Of a stretch of DNA of 25,512 bases, positions 1-7,683 are shown piece by piece. The DNA comes from a virus: positions 1 to 25,512 of the IMG/VR virus record IMGVR_UViG_3300035695_000019; one strand, given 5' to 3'. The translations under genes were made by a program, and so were the position numbers. The notes beneath the pieces were generated by a model. That model searched no databases. It was given only the letters and a program-made list of their open reading frames with translations, and was not told the origin of the DNA. Numbering within the stretch: position 1 is the stretch's first letter; every line of letters begins with the position of its first letter.

Positions 1-912
1 TGTGGCGCCAGACTGACCGTTATAGACGATATGACCCAGAACCCCGTTGCGATAGACCCGCGCCAGCGTGATGTTGCCCAATTGCGCGGGGGTGTTGCCA
101 ATTGTCACGAGATGGTTGGTGTCAGGTCCGCCCGTGATGTACTTGCCGTCGAACCTGCTGTGGGCATTCGTGAGATTGATGTAGATGCCCCAATCCAGAA
201 TCTCCGGGTGAAAGCGCCGGACGTCGAACTTGCCGCCGTTGCACACGAGCCCGATGCTACCCGGAACGAAACTGCCGTTCGTGCTGTTGCGCGGTCCGGC
301 CGGCTCTAGGCCGTCGATATGGACCAGCGAGCCATCGCCGTAATTGAAGATTGCACACGGCAGCGCTGCCGAGCAATTTATCTGGACCTGACGCACGCGG
401 ACGATCGACGCGCCGCCGTAGCCGATCTCTCCCTTGAAGCCAATTCGCTGTCCGCTGTAGAGCCGGACATTGTGCAGGATCGCGTCGGTGTCCTGATTGT
501 TGTTGGTATAGACCAGCGCCGTGCCGGAGGCCGCCGGCATCGAGGGCGGAGCCATCACGACCATGTTGCGCAGCGCTCCGCCAAACGCGGATAGATGCTT
601 GCTCGCATCACCGATATCAATCCCATGATCGGCGGGATCGAATGTCGATTTCAGAATGATGGCGCTTCCGTAATCGTTCGCACCCTGCATGGCGACTCCG
701 AACGGAAGCACAAGCTTCTTCGAAATCATCGACGAGCCACGCGGCAGGATCAGCGTGTCGCCTTGCGTTCCGCCAAGATCGACTCCCGGAGGAGTGATCG
801 TCCCTGCATCATTGGCTGCCTGCTGAATCGCCGCCCAGTTGTCGGTGGCGCTCGCATCGGAGCCATTCCAGTCCGCGCGGACATAATAGGGAGCCTGATC
901 GAGAAAAATCAT
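1..912 (-). CDS. Tail spike/fibre protein, beta-helix type, partial at window edge
   Basis: The reading frame is open from an ATG at 912 down to base 1 (304 codons with no stop), so the gene continues outside the window. The N-terminus has a pectate-lyase-like pattern: an Asp/Asn-rich start (DNWAAIQQAANDAG, about residues 24-37), then GDTLILPRGSSMISKKL and a Gly/Val/Ile-rich repetitive stretch, as expected of a right-handed parallel beta-helix. Such proteins usually form trimeric spikes that bind or cut host surface polysaccharide; catalytic residues cannot be assigned here. It begins 22 bp after the preceding fibre gene and is the third fibre-like gene in a row. The ribosome site is weak (a GGGGGA run about 10 bases upstream). 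The fold is fairly sure, enzymatic activity is not. Confidence 0.75.
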   Translation of the reverse strand, partial: MIFLDQAPYYVRADWNGSDASATDNWAAIQQAANDAGTITPPGVDLGGTQGDTLILPRGSSMISKKLVLPFGVAMQGANDYGSAIILKSTFDPADHGIDIGDASKHLSAFGGALRNMVVMAPPSMPAASGTALVYTNNNQDTDAILHNVRLYSGQRIGFKGEIGYGGASIVRVRQVQINCSAALPCAIFNYGDGSLVHIDGLEPAGPRNSTNGSFVPGSIGLVCNGGKFDVRRFHPEILDWGIYINLTNAHSRFDGKYITGGPDTNHLVTIGNTPAQLGNITLARVYRNGVLGHIVYNGQSGAT

Positions 913-934
913 ATTTTGAGTCCCCCGGGATGCT

Positions 935-2065
935 TCATTGCCGACCTGTGCAATGAATGTTGACATTGGTTGGATCGGCTAAGGCGTTCGACGTGTTCAA
1001 AGCGAACAAGTCTTGAGTCGTGATGGTCTTGTGTGATGCTACTGTGGAACCGAATTTAATAAATTCATTTCCTCCGTTGTCCTCAACGCTGCCAGCGCAT
1101 GCATAGTTTGTATTAGCGAATGCCGTGGTGAAGGTGATCGTGTAAGAACCAGTTCCAGTGCGCGATACACCCGTGACATTATACGACCCGTTTAGCGCCC
1201 CTGATGAACCTACGAAATTGACCCATGCTTTGATGGCGCTGTCGTGGCTTTGTGCCTGCGATGGCGTGACAGGTGCCGTCGTGCTCGTCCCGGTTTGCTG
1301 ATCGCTTTTGCTGGCTGCGGAAATGCCCTGAATCGTGGTGGAGTTTGTCCACAATGCAAATTGATTTGCGGTCGGCGTTCCACTCGCGAAGACGCCGCCG
1401 GAAGCGTTGCATCCAAAGGAATGAGTCGAGGTGCTGTAAGTCAGCGCGCCGCCGCAGTTGGCGATCGCCGTGGCCGTGACCACCGTCGATCCCCAATAGC
1501 CGAGCACGGTGTCGGAAGTGCCGTTCGCGATATTCGCAAGCGCAAGCAGGCCAGTCACGCCGTTGGCGAGATTGACGAAATCCCACTGCGGATTGTTGGT
1601 CGTGCCGGTGTTGGCAAGATAGCGCGTCGCGGACGTGTTCTTGTTCAGCGTGCCCAGCGTCCCGGTGCCGGTGCCATACAACAAATCGCCCTGAATGACG
1701 GATGGGACGCTGCTCCCGGTGGCCGAGAGCGGCCCCACCGTCACACCGTTGATGCGCACGAAGACGCCGGTTGATGTGAGCCAGATATCGCCATTGACCG
1801 GAGTGGTCGGCGCCACGCCGGGCGCGATCGCAAAGCCAGATCGGAAGGTGGTCGAAGCAATCGTGGAAAGACGGCCAGTCATGGAATCGCCGGCCTGATT
1901 GACGGCTTGATAGCCCAGCGAATCCTGCTTGGTCTTGAGACAGTCGTTCCACTGCCCCGCGGTCGGCACGTTTTTGAAGGTGAAGATCGAGCACCCGCTT
2001 TGCGCCTGTGCGGCCGTCAGCGAGAGCAGAAGCGAAACGATCGCAGCCGAGATGATCCTGATCAA
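935..2065 (-). CDS. Tail fibre protein with N-terminal signal peptide
   Basis: A 376-aa protein. The start is TTG at 2065, supported by a strong GAGGAGG site five bases upstream. Residues 1-21 form a Sec-type signal peptide: Ile-Arg start, hydrophobic core AAIVSLLLSL, then AQA just before QSGCS. The middle is Gly/Ser/Thr/Ala-rich and low in charge, as in fibre shafts (GDIWLTSTGVFVRING is a typical fibre motif). The region SKSDQQTGTSTTAPVTPSQA, followed by NGSYNVTGVSRTGTGSYTIT and a C-terminal beta-rich tip, matches patterns common at the receptor-binding end of tail fibres. The gene sits between two other fibre or spike genes downstream of the baseplate. A signal peptide on a virion fibre is odd, because virions assemble in the cytoplasm. 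A role as an exported protein, or as a host-derived fibre, is an alternative. Confidence 0.75.
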   Translation of the reverse strand: MIRIISAAIVSLLLSLTAAQAQSGCSIFTFKNVPTAGQWNDCLKTKQDSLGYQAVNQAGDSMTGRLSTIASTTFRSGFAIAPGVAPTTPVNGDIWLTSTGVFVRINGVTVGPLSATGSSVPSVIQGDLLYGTGTGTLGTLNKNTSATRYLANTGTTNNPQWDFVNLANGVTGLLALANIANGTSDTVLGYWGSTVVTATAIANCGGALTYSTSTHSFGCNASGGVFASGTPTANQFALWTNSTTIQGISAASKSDQQTGTSTTAPVTPSQAQSHDSAIKAWVNFVGSSGALNGSYNVTGVSRTGTGSYTITFTTAFANTNYACAGSVEDNGGNEFIKFGSTVASHKTITTQDLFALNTSNALADPTNVNIHCTGRQ

Positions 2066-2075
2066 GATAGCCTCC

Positions 2076-3257
2076 TCAGACTGCCTGTCCGCCGGTTGCT
2101 GTAGAGCCTGCGACCGATCCGGGAATGGATGTCGGTCCGCCGATGCCGGTCGCCACGATGATGCCGTTCAATGCCGCGCTGAACTTTGTGCCCGTGACAC
2201 TTCCCGGGCTGACGAAGGTGATCTGGCCGGCGGTGAAACCCAGATCGACCTGTCCACCTTGGAGGGCAACAATCGTTTGCTGTGTCACCGACAATGCCGC
2301 ACTGAAAGTGTGAGTGCCGCCCGGCTTGACGATGCTGTCAACTTCCGCATTGAAGACCGACCCGCAGGAGCCGCCGTTATAGGTGTGGCCGCCCGGGAAA
2401 ACGAAGCCGCCATTGTTGCCGAGAAACACTGCGCCAGCGACCGAATTGCTGGCGGTGGTGGTTGTGCTCATAGTAGCGCCAGAGCCAGCGACGAAACCGT
2501 TCGATGTATTGACGCTGCCATTGGTTTGAACCGTGAGATTCTTGACCTGCAACGTGTTCGGTCCACCCACGGAGAAGGCCGCGCCATTGGTCGGCGGCGC
2601 CACGATGACTGAGGAGGCAGTGCCGCCATCGATGACCACCGTGGGCCCGCCATAACTCGGCGTCGAAACGCTCTCGGCGTAAGTACCGGCCGCGATGTGG
2701 ATCGTGATGATGAACGCGCTTGGCGGAAACGACCATGCGGTGAGCAGCGCGTTCTGAATTGTTTTCTTCGCGGTCGCGGGCGTCAGGCCATTGTTGGAAT
2801 CGTTTCCGGTGGAGGTGTTGACATAGATGTCGGTGTTCGTGGTGATGATGCGCGACCAGACGAGCCAGCCCGCGCCGCCCGTGTCCGGATTGGTTACGTT
2901 GTTGTCGACGAGCGAAGCGTAGAACAGCAGCGGCTCGACCAGCGACTCGACGATCACGCCGCGGGGATAGCCGGCGATCGCCGATTGGAAGGTCGCATCA
3001 TAGGGCGGAAAGCATCGCCCGGTTGCCTGCCACTGCGACCACGCGGTGATCAGATTGAGCAGGCCGTTGAAGTCAGCTCCAAATGGCGGAACGCCACCGG
3101 ATGCGACTGGAGAGAAGTTCTCCGGCGGGAAACCACTCTGCAAGCTCGCCGCGCCCGGCGTGCCGGATGGCGTTTGCGGGACGGTCCGGATGTAGGGAGC
3201 GACGGCCGAACTCGCGAACGTGATCGGAAATTTGGTCGGGATGTTCGAGAGCTGCAT
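2076..3257 (-). CDS. Tail fibre/spike protein with beta-helix C-terminal part
   Basis: A 393-aa protein starting at ATG 3257, with an AAAGGGGA site five bases upstream. The N-terminal part (to about residue 130) holds GFPPENFSPVASGGVPPFG and DFNGLLNLITAWSQWQA, a pattern common at the baseplate-attachment end of phage fibres, plus PRGVIVES and GAGWLVWSR. From about residue 143 the sequence DIYVNTSTGNDSNNGLTPAT followed by AKKTIQNAL opens a parallel beta-helix (pectin-lyase-like) region with repetitive Gly/Val/Thr coils. The last part is Gly/Thr/Ile-rich. It follows the DUF2612 baseplate gene by 12 bp and precedes the signal-peptide fibre gene by 10 bp, so it is probably the fibre attached most directly to the baseplate. 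Receptor specificity cannot be read from the sequence. Confidence 0.8.
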   Translation of the reverse strand: MQLSNIPTKFPITFASSAVAPYIRTVPQTPSGTPGAASLQSGFPPENFSPVASGGVPPFGADFNGLLNLITAWSQWQATGRCFPPYDATFQSAIAGYPRGVIVESLVEPLLFYASLVDNNVTNPDTGGAGWLVWSRIITTNTDIYVNTSTGNDSNNGLTPATAKKTIQNALLTAWSFPPSAFIITIHIAAGTYAESVSTPSYGGPTVVIDGGTASSVIVAPPTNGAAFSVGGPNTLQVKNLTVQTNGSVNTSNGFVAGSGATMSTTTTASNSVAGAVFLGNNGGFVFPGGHTYNGGSCGSVFNAEVDSIVKPGGTHTFSAALSVTQQTIVALQGGQVDLGFTAGQITFVSPGSVTGTKFSAALNGIIVATGIGGPTSIPGSVAGSTATGGQAV

Positions 3258-3269
3258 GAATTTCCCCTT

Positions 3270-4019
3270 TTAAGCCAAGATGACCACGGACGCTTTGACC
3301 CCGGTCGGCTTCGGCAACACCCCTGAACTCTGGACGATGGCAAGTTCTAGCGGATTAAGCACAAATTCGAAAGTGTAGGTCATCACCATGCGTATGGCCG
3401 TCTGGCCGCTGTAGAATGGCGCTTGGTTGAAGCCGACCGTATCCGTCGCCTCTTCGAATCCAAACCATGGACCGAAGGTCGATCCTTCCGTCACATAGCA
3501 GTTTCCCCGATGCGGAAACAGCGTCAGCAACATCATGTTCAGCATCGGGATCGAGCATTGCGAGATGTTGGCGAACGCCTTGACCAGAATCAGTTGCCGG
3601 TAAGCCTCGTCTGTCAGCGTGAAGTTGTTCGAGATGAACTGGCCGGAATAGAACGGTGCCTGATTGAAGCCCACCGCCTCGTTCGATTCCTCGAAGCCGA
3701 AATAGGGCAGCGCGCTGATGATCTTGATGATCCGGTTCACGCCCACGATGCGCCCCCACACGTCGAGGCCATAGCCCACCGCCGAGTCCACGTTCATGAT
3801 CAGATCGTAGAAGGAGTCGAAATTCGCGGTGGGATCGATGAAGTCCGCGAAGTTCGTGATCAGCGTCGTCATGATCGGGCTGTTCGCGTACTGGCTTTGC
3901 AGGGTCTCCCAGATGTCGAACATCGACTGATCGCCGATGGCGCTGACGCCGATCGTGAAGCTGCCGATCTGATTGTCGAGCGGATCGGGAACTGGATATG
4001 GGGGGCCCGTATCAGTCAC
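3270..4019 (-). CDS. Baseplate/tail protein, DUF2612 family (gpI-like position)
   Basis: A 249-aa protein starting at GTG 4019. The GTGA overlap with the baseplate J stop fixes the start by translational coupling. The N-terminal part matches the DUF2612 pattern: a short helical segment (FDIWETLQSQYANSPIMTTL), then VGYGLDVWGRIVGVNR, and the family-typical DEAYRQLILVKAFANIS and LFPHRGNCYV. By position between baseplate J and the fibres it takes the place of P2 gpI, which links fibres to the baseplate. It carries an internal duplication: a 22-residue unit with FGFEE and VGFNQAPFYSGQ at residues 106-127 recurs at 185-206 with 17 of 22 positions identical. As I recall the family, members usually have one such unit and are shorter. 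Confidence 0.8.
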   Translation of the reverse strand: MTDTGPPYPVPDPLDNQIGSFTIGVSAIGDQSMFDIWETLQSQYANSPIMTTLITNFADFIDPTANFDSFYDLIMNVDSAVGYGLDVWGRIVGVNRIIKIISALPYFGFEESNEAVGFNQAPFYSGQFISNNFTLTDEAYRQLILVKAFANISQCSIPMLNMMLLTLFPHRGNCYVTEGSTFGPWFGFEEATDTVGFNQAPFYSGQTAIRMVMTYTFEFVLNPLELAIVQSSGVLPKPTGVKASVVILA

Positions 4020-5422
4020 AGCAGGATGACCTTCGTATTGTTGGGCGCGGTCACGGGCGACTGATCGATATCGATGAACAGCTCGTCATTCGGCGCCACG
4101 ACGGTTTTCATCGTGCCGCTCGTGACGGTGTTCGTGGTGTCGACCGTCCACGAGAGCCCCGATCCGGAGACGATGGTGGTGCCGGCGACCACGCCGTTTC
4201 CGGTGATCTGCGCGCCGACGCCAATGATGCCGGAGGTGATCGAGGTGACCGTGAGCACCGTTCCGGTGATCGAGCCCACGAAGACCGCCGCCGGCTGGTT
4301 ATCGCAGCCGAGCTTAATGGTGATGATCTGCACCCAAGAGCCGAGAGCTGCGATCGCCGAATAGAATCTCGATGCGAATATGTTGGTGCCGATCCGCGCT
4401 CGCTGGCCTCCATCCTCGCCGGCAAACGCCGAGACGAAGGCGTTCTGAATCTGGAGCACGGCATCAGCCGGGATCGCCGGATTGTTGGCGATCGACACCA
4501 GCGAGGTGACGGTCACGGGAGCGGGCCGCTCGAAGGTGACGTTGTAGGCCGGAAAGGGTGGCGTATAGCCGGATTGCGAGTCCAGCACGACCACCGTGGT
4601 GTTGCCGTTATAGCCGCAGCCCGGGGATTTCTTCGTCCACATTGCGTGCGCGACGTCTGCATCCGATCCGCCCACCGCCGCCACATAGATTGAGTTCGGG
4701 GCAAGCAGGAAGCCCTTGATCGTCTGCCCGGTCTGATTGACGTTTTCGGTCACGAACGCGTCGAGCACACCGGGCACGCTGAGCACGGCGCCGAGCACCG
4801 AAGGCAGCGAACCCTGCGAATTTTGCGCTACCGAAAGCCGGCGCCGGTCCTCGAACTCCGCGCGTGTCTCGGTGTTGCGGCCGATCACGCCGTCCAAATT
4901 GTTGACCGCCGAATCCCATCCGTTGATCGACTGGAAGATCGTGTCGATGGTGCCGGCCGGGCATGACACCGGGCCCGGTACCGTGCATTCGAACGTCAGG
5001 TCGATGGTGCTGCTGGCCGGGATCGTGCCGCCATCCACGGCGCGATACTGATTGGCGCCGTCCGAGGACTGCACGAGAGCATTTTGCGGGATCACCACGC
5101 CCTGAAGCCCGAGGCATGTGACCGTCACCACGGTCGGCGCCGATGGAATGCGCTCGATGAAATAAATGCGCGCGATCGCATCCTGATAGCGGCCGATGTT
5201 GTAGGCCGGGTCCATCTGCTGAGAAAGGAACACGAACGAATCGTTGGCGTTGCCGATCGCCGCGGTCTGGCTCACCGCGAGCTGTCCCTGCGGGGTTTCG
5301 TCCGCCATGTTCAGATCGTTGCCGAATGCCGCGTTGATCTCTTCCTTCACGGCAACAAGGATGTCGGACTCAGCCGGAGCGATGAATCCGTTCGGACCAA
5401 AGGAAGGCTGAGGGACCGGCAT
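4016..5422 (-). CDS. Baseplate J-like wedge protein with an inserted beta module
   Basis: A 468-aa protein starting at ATG 5422, two bases after the gp25-like gene. It has the architecture of baseplate J/gp47 proteins: an N-terminal segment (SDILVAVKEEINAAFGNDLN, DETPQGQLA), the RYQDAIARIYFIERIPS region, a beta domain (VTCLGLQGVVIPQNALVQSS), the IGRNTETRAEFEDRRRLSVA signature, and the C-terminal LFIDIDQSPVTAPNNTKVIL. J-type proteins join the wedge to the central hub and help trigger sheath contraction. About residues 381-441 hold a Gly/Thr/Val-rich module (GSITGTVLTVTSITSG) just before the conserved C-terminus. This makes the protein longer than the roughly 400 residues usual for the family. 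The same module recurs in three other genes of this window. Confidence 0.9.
   Translation of the reverse strand: MPVPQPSFGPNGFIAPAESDILVAVKEEINAAFGNDLNMADETPQGQLAVSQTAAIGNANDSFVFLSQQMDPAYNIGRYQDAIARIYFIERIPSAPTVVTVTCLGLQGVVIPQNALVQSSDGANQYRAVDGGTIPASSTIDLTFECTVPGPVSCPAGTIDTIFQSINGWDSAVNNLDGVIGRNTETRAEFEDRRRLSVAQNSQGSLPSVLGAVLSVPGVLDAFVTENVNQTGQTIKGFLLAPNSIYVAAVGGSDADVAHAMWTKKSPGCGYNGNTTVVVLDSQSGYTPPFPAYNVTFERPAPVTVTSLVSIANNPAIPADAVLQIQNAFVSAFAGEDGGQRARIGTNIFASRFYSAIAALGSWVQIITIKLGCDNQPAAVFVGSITGTVLTVTSITSGIIGVGAQITGNGVVAGTTIVSGSGLSWTVDTTNTVTSGTMKTVVAPNDELFIDIDQSPVTAPNNTKVILL
4100..4282 (-). repeat. Gly/Thr beta module in baseplate J (copy D)
   Basis: About 61 codons encoding FVGSITGTVLTVTSITSG, then GVGAQITGNGVVAGTTI and NTVTSGTMKTV. 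The layout (F-x-G-S/T-x-x-G-x-x-L-T-V, then I-x-G-x-G-V/I-x-x-G-T, then a T-V-S/T ending) matches the modules found at 12431-12811, 13707-13904 and 14339-14536. It interrupts the otherwise normal C-terminus of a J-type protein. This copy lacks the TGTPGGVGTY segment seen in the others. Confidence 0.65.
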
Positions 5423-5423
5423 G

Positions 5424-5780
5424 TCAGAACTCCGTCGCGGCGATCGCGCCGTTATCTAGCTTTATGATCACCTGCCCTTTCGGCCGCCGATCCACGATCG
5501 AATCGATGAAACATTGCGCCGAAACGACGAAGGGCACCGTCATGGCGGCTTGCATGAACAGCGACTTCATCAGGGACACAGGCGGCCAATGCCCGAGCAC
5601 CTGCTCCCAATAGGGCACGCCGCGGGTGGTGTCGTAATAGTCCTCGCCCAAGAACAGCTTGATCGCACAGGCGGCATTCTGCGCTTGGGCATAGGGCTGC
5701 GCCGCCAATGCAATGTCATGCGTTCCGGTGACGGTCAGGTCCCATGTTGCTGGATCGAGTAGAAAAGATTTGTGCGACAT
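5424..5780 (-). CDS. Baseplate wedge protein, gp25/W-like
   Basis: A 118-aa protein starting at ATG 5780, one base after the spike gene stop. The order FLLDPATWDLTVTGTHDIAL, AQAQNAACAIKLFLGEDYYD and TTRGVPYWEQVLG resembles small gp25/W-type baseplate wedge proteins. These have a short beta N-terminus, a helical middle and a C-terminal strand pair (KGQVIIKLDNGAIAAT). gp25-like subunits sit where wedge meets tail sheath and nucleate sheath assembly. Its position directly before baseplate J and after the spike is the standard order in contractile phages and agrees with the call. The length is normal for the family and I see no anomalies. Confidence 0.8.
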   Translation of the reverse strand: MSHKSFLLDPATWDLTVTGTHDIALAAQPYAQAQNAACAIKLFLGEDYYDTTRGVPYWEQVLGHWPPVSLMKSLFMQAAMTVPFVVSAQCFIDSIVDRRPKGQVIIKLDNGAIAATEF

Positions 5781-5781
5781 T

Positions 5782-6450
5782 TCAGGAATCCGATTCGCTG
5801 ATGACGGCGAACACCTTAGTGGATGGACCGTCTACCGTCACGACGGCGTGCGGAGCGTTCTTCTTTCCGAGATCGACCCTGCCGGGCGTCAGATACACCG
5901 AAAGGCCCGGAATCTTGAGCGAAACCTCGTTTTTCTTCACCTGCGCGTAGGAATTTCCCTTGTCCACACCGATCTTGATCGTGCCGTCGTCCATGAACTG
6001 CACGAAGCTTTCCGGCGTGTCCGCGATCACCGATCCGAGAAAAAAACCGTCAGAGATGTTGTAGCGGCGGCTAGAGCCCGGAGGCGACGCCTTCTTGGAT
6101 TTCTTCACGCCGGAGATGTCGCGATCGGCCGTCACCACGAACCCGATATCGTTCACCTTTGGATCGAGGATCACAGCGCTCTTGCCGCCCACGATCCGCA
6201 GATATGGCAAATTGTGTACGGTGACATGATCGGTCGTGCGCTGGATGCCATCGATCATCTGCACGAGAGGCAGCACGTCGACGCTGCCGATCGCCTTCAC
6301 CTCACCCTTGTTCGTGACCTTTTTCACTTGCACGATCGTGCACGTCATCATTGCGTTCTTCGCCATGTCGATGGCAAAGCGCAGGCTGTTGTGCCCCGAG
6401 GTGGGCGAGGTGGGAGAGTTCTGGGCGAAGGTCTGGCTTGTGTCGCTCAT
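5782..6450 (-). CDS. Baseplate spike protein, Gp138-like
   Basis: A 222-aa protein starting at ATG 6450, overlapping the hub gene stop by four bases (ATGA). The N-terminal half has the OB-fold pattern of Gp138-type spikes: MMTCTIVQVKKVTNKGEVKA, IGSVDVLPLVQMID, LPYLRIVGGKSAVILDPKVN and VVTADRDIS. The motif NISDGFFLGSVIAD follows. The C-terminal half is repetitive and beta-rich (FMDDGTIKIGV, VSLKIPGLSVYLTPGRVDLG), fitting a trimeric beta-helical needle. Such spikes form the tip of the tail tube and pierce the outer membrane. No metal-binding HxH tip motif is seen. The position between hub and wedge supports the call. Confidence 0.85.
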   Translation of the reverse strand: MSDTSQTFAQNSPTSPTSGHNSLRFAIDMAKNAMMTCTIVQVKKVTNKGEVKAIGSVDVLPLVQMIDGIQRTTDHVTVHNLPYLRIVGGKSAVILDPKVNDIGFVVTADRDISGVKKSKKASPPGSSRRYNISDGFFLGSVIADTPESFVQFMDDGTIKIGVDKGNSYAQVKKNEVSLKIPGLSVYLTPGRVDLGKKNAPHAVVTVDGPSTKVFAVISESDS

Positions 6451-7313
6451 GGGAGTGGTAATACCGCTGCACCGAGTTCAACGCCATCGAGGACCGCAAA
6501 CCAGTTGCCGCGCGGCGTGTTCGATTGAAGGTCATAGTCGATTCGTATGATCGTCCAAGTTCCGCAGGCTGGCGTGATGTCGCTCTGGATCGTCATGGTG
6601 GATCGGTAGGCGATCTCTCGGTGAAATTCGTATCGTACCTGAACGCCGTATTTGGTGAAGGACGGATAGTCGCGCAGCCCCGTCTGTGGCGAGATCAAGA
6701 GGCCGCCGCCGCTGTTGCCGTTCATCGGCCATACGGACAGCTTGTCCTGCTCGATAATGCCATCGCCGTTGGCCGCGTCGATGATCTCTTTCATCTGCTT
6801 CCACGGCGAGCCCCAATGATACGGGTCGGCGATCTTCTTGTTCAGGCCAAAATTCTGAAAGCCGAGATTGGCCTTGCCGGCGAGCTGCTGAAGCATTTGC
6901 GCGGCGTCGGTCGGTCCTGCAAAGCTCGTAGGCTCGGTCTTCATCACGGCAGCCTCCCCGCCCGCGGTAGCTAGGACGTGGAACGGGCAATCGGGCATTG
7001 CCTTCATGTCCGCCCACGCCTGCTGAATGTTGCCCACGAACACGGTCGACATGCCGTTTATCTCGTCACCGGCATCCACCTGAATCTTGATTCCGTAGTT
7101 AGGATGAACCACGGCTCCGAACGTCGAAAGCTGGTTGATGTGCTGGAGCGAGAGTCCGCGAATCGTCAATTGCAGTTCGCTCAAATTGTAGCCGCCAGCC
7201 CGCAGGATGCGCGCCGAGGTGCGAAGCGCGAACTTGCCGCGGGCATTGAATGTGATCGTCCCACCAAGCTTGCCGCCGAAGAAAGTGACGTCGATGTAGC
7301 GGCGAACGTACAT
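6447..7313 (-). CDS. Baseplate hub protein (gp44/gpD-like)
   Basis: A 288-aa protein starting at ATG 7313, one base after the plug gene stop. The N-terminus (YVRRYIDVTFF, ALRTSARILRAGGYNLSELQ, LTIRGLSLQHINQLSTFG) and the central beta segments (IKIQVDAGDEINGMSTVFVG, NIQQAWADM) have the pattern of hub proteins with a gp27/gp44-like fold. These form a trimeric ring joining the tail tube to the spike. A helical segment (DAAQMLQQLAGKANLGFQNF) leads into a C-terminal beta domain with LLISPQTGLRDYPSFTKYGV. It lies between the plug and spike genes, with a four-base overlap into the spike gene, which suggests coupled expression. The family call rests on pattern and gene order. Confidence 0.75.
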   Translation of the reverse strand: MYVRRYIDVTFFGGKLGGTITFNARGKFALRTSARILRAGGYNLSELQLTIRGLSLQHINQLSTFGAVVHPNYGIKIQVDAGDEINGMSTVFVGNIQQAWADMKAMPDCPFHVLATAGGEAAVMKTEPTSFAGPTDAAQMLQQLAGKANLGFQNFGLNKKIADPYHWGSPWKQMKEIIDAANGDGIIEQDKLSVWPMNGNSGGGLLISPQTGLRDYPSFTKYGVQVRYEFHREIAYRSTMTIQSDITPACGTWTIIRIDYDLQSNTPRGNWFAVLDGVELGAAVLPLP

Positions 7314-7314
7314 T

Positions 7315-7677
7315 TCAATATCCCAACGAGGTCAGATCGGCTTCCGTGAAATACAGCAGTTGGTAGCGCGTTCCGAGGCCCTGATAGGCCGGATCGTTGG
7401 TGCCCTGCGTGTCGTTGAAAATGAAGTCGCCAGCGAAGCCCACCGCCTCGTTCAGGTATGTGCTGCGGATGATGCGGTTGAGGTTTTGGCAGATCACCGC
7501 GCCGATCTCCAGCACGTTGTTGATGTAAATATCCATGTACAGCGTGGGCCCGTAGACGCCGGGATAGATCGCGTTGCCATAGCGGCGCGTGTAGAGCCGC
7601 AGCTCCACGGCCTGCCCATTGTCCAGCGTGGTGAGGACGTTCTGCGCGGGAACTGCCTGAAGCGGGATCAGATTCAT
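7315..7677 (-). CDS. Baseplate plug protein, DUF6983-like
   Basis: A 120-aa protein starting at ATG 7677. The opening IPLQAVPAQNVLTTLDNGQA followed by VELRLYTRRYG, then LYMDIYINNVLEIGAVICQN and a C-terminal GTRYQLLYF, matches the small beta-barrel plug family found in the same place in many myovirus cassettes. These proteins close the tail-tube tip or hub channel. It sits between the 210-aa hub-associated gene (6 bp gap) and the hub gene (1 bp gap). Length and content are ordinary. Confidence 0.7.
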   Translation of the reverse strand: MNLIPLQAVPAQNVLTTLDNGQAVELRLYTRRYGNAIYPGVYGPTLYMDIYINNVLEIGAVICQNLNRIIRSTYLNEAVGFAGDFIFNDTQGTNDPAYQGLGTRYQLLYFTEADLTSLGY

Positions 7678-7683
7678 CGCCTG

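Noticed and set aside
1244-1774. Plus-strand reading frame of 176 codons, one of many on the plus strand across the window
   Set aside because: Such frames lie antisense to clear structural genes, have Arg/Ala/Gly-rich composition typical of shadow frames in GC-rich DNA, and resemble nothing.
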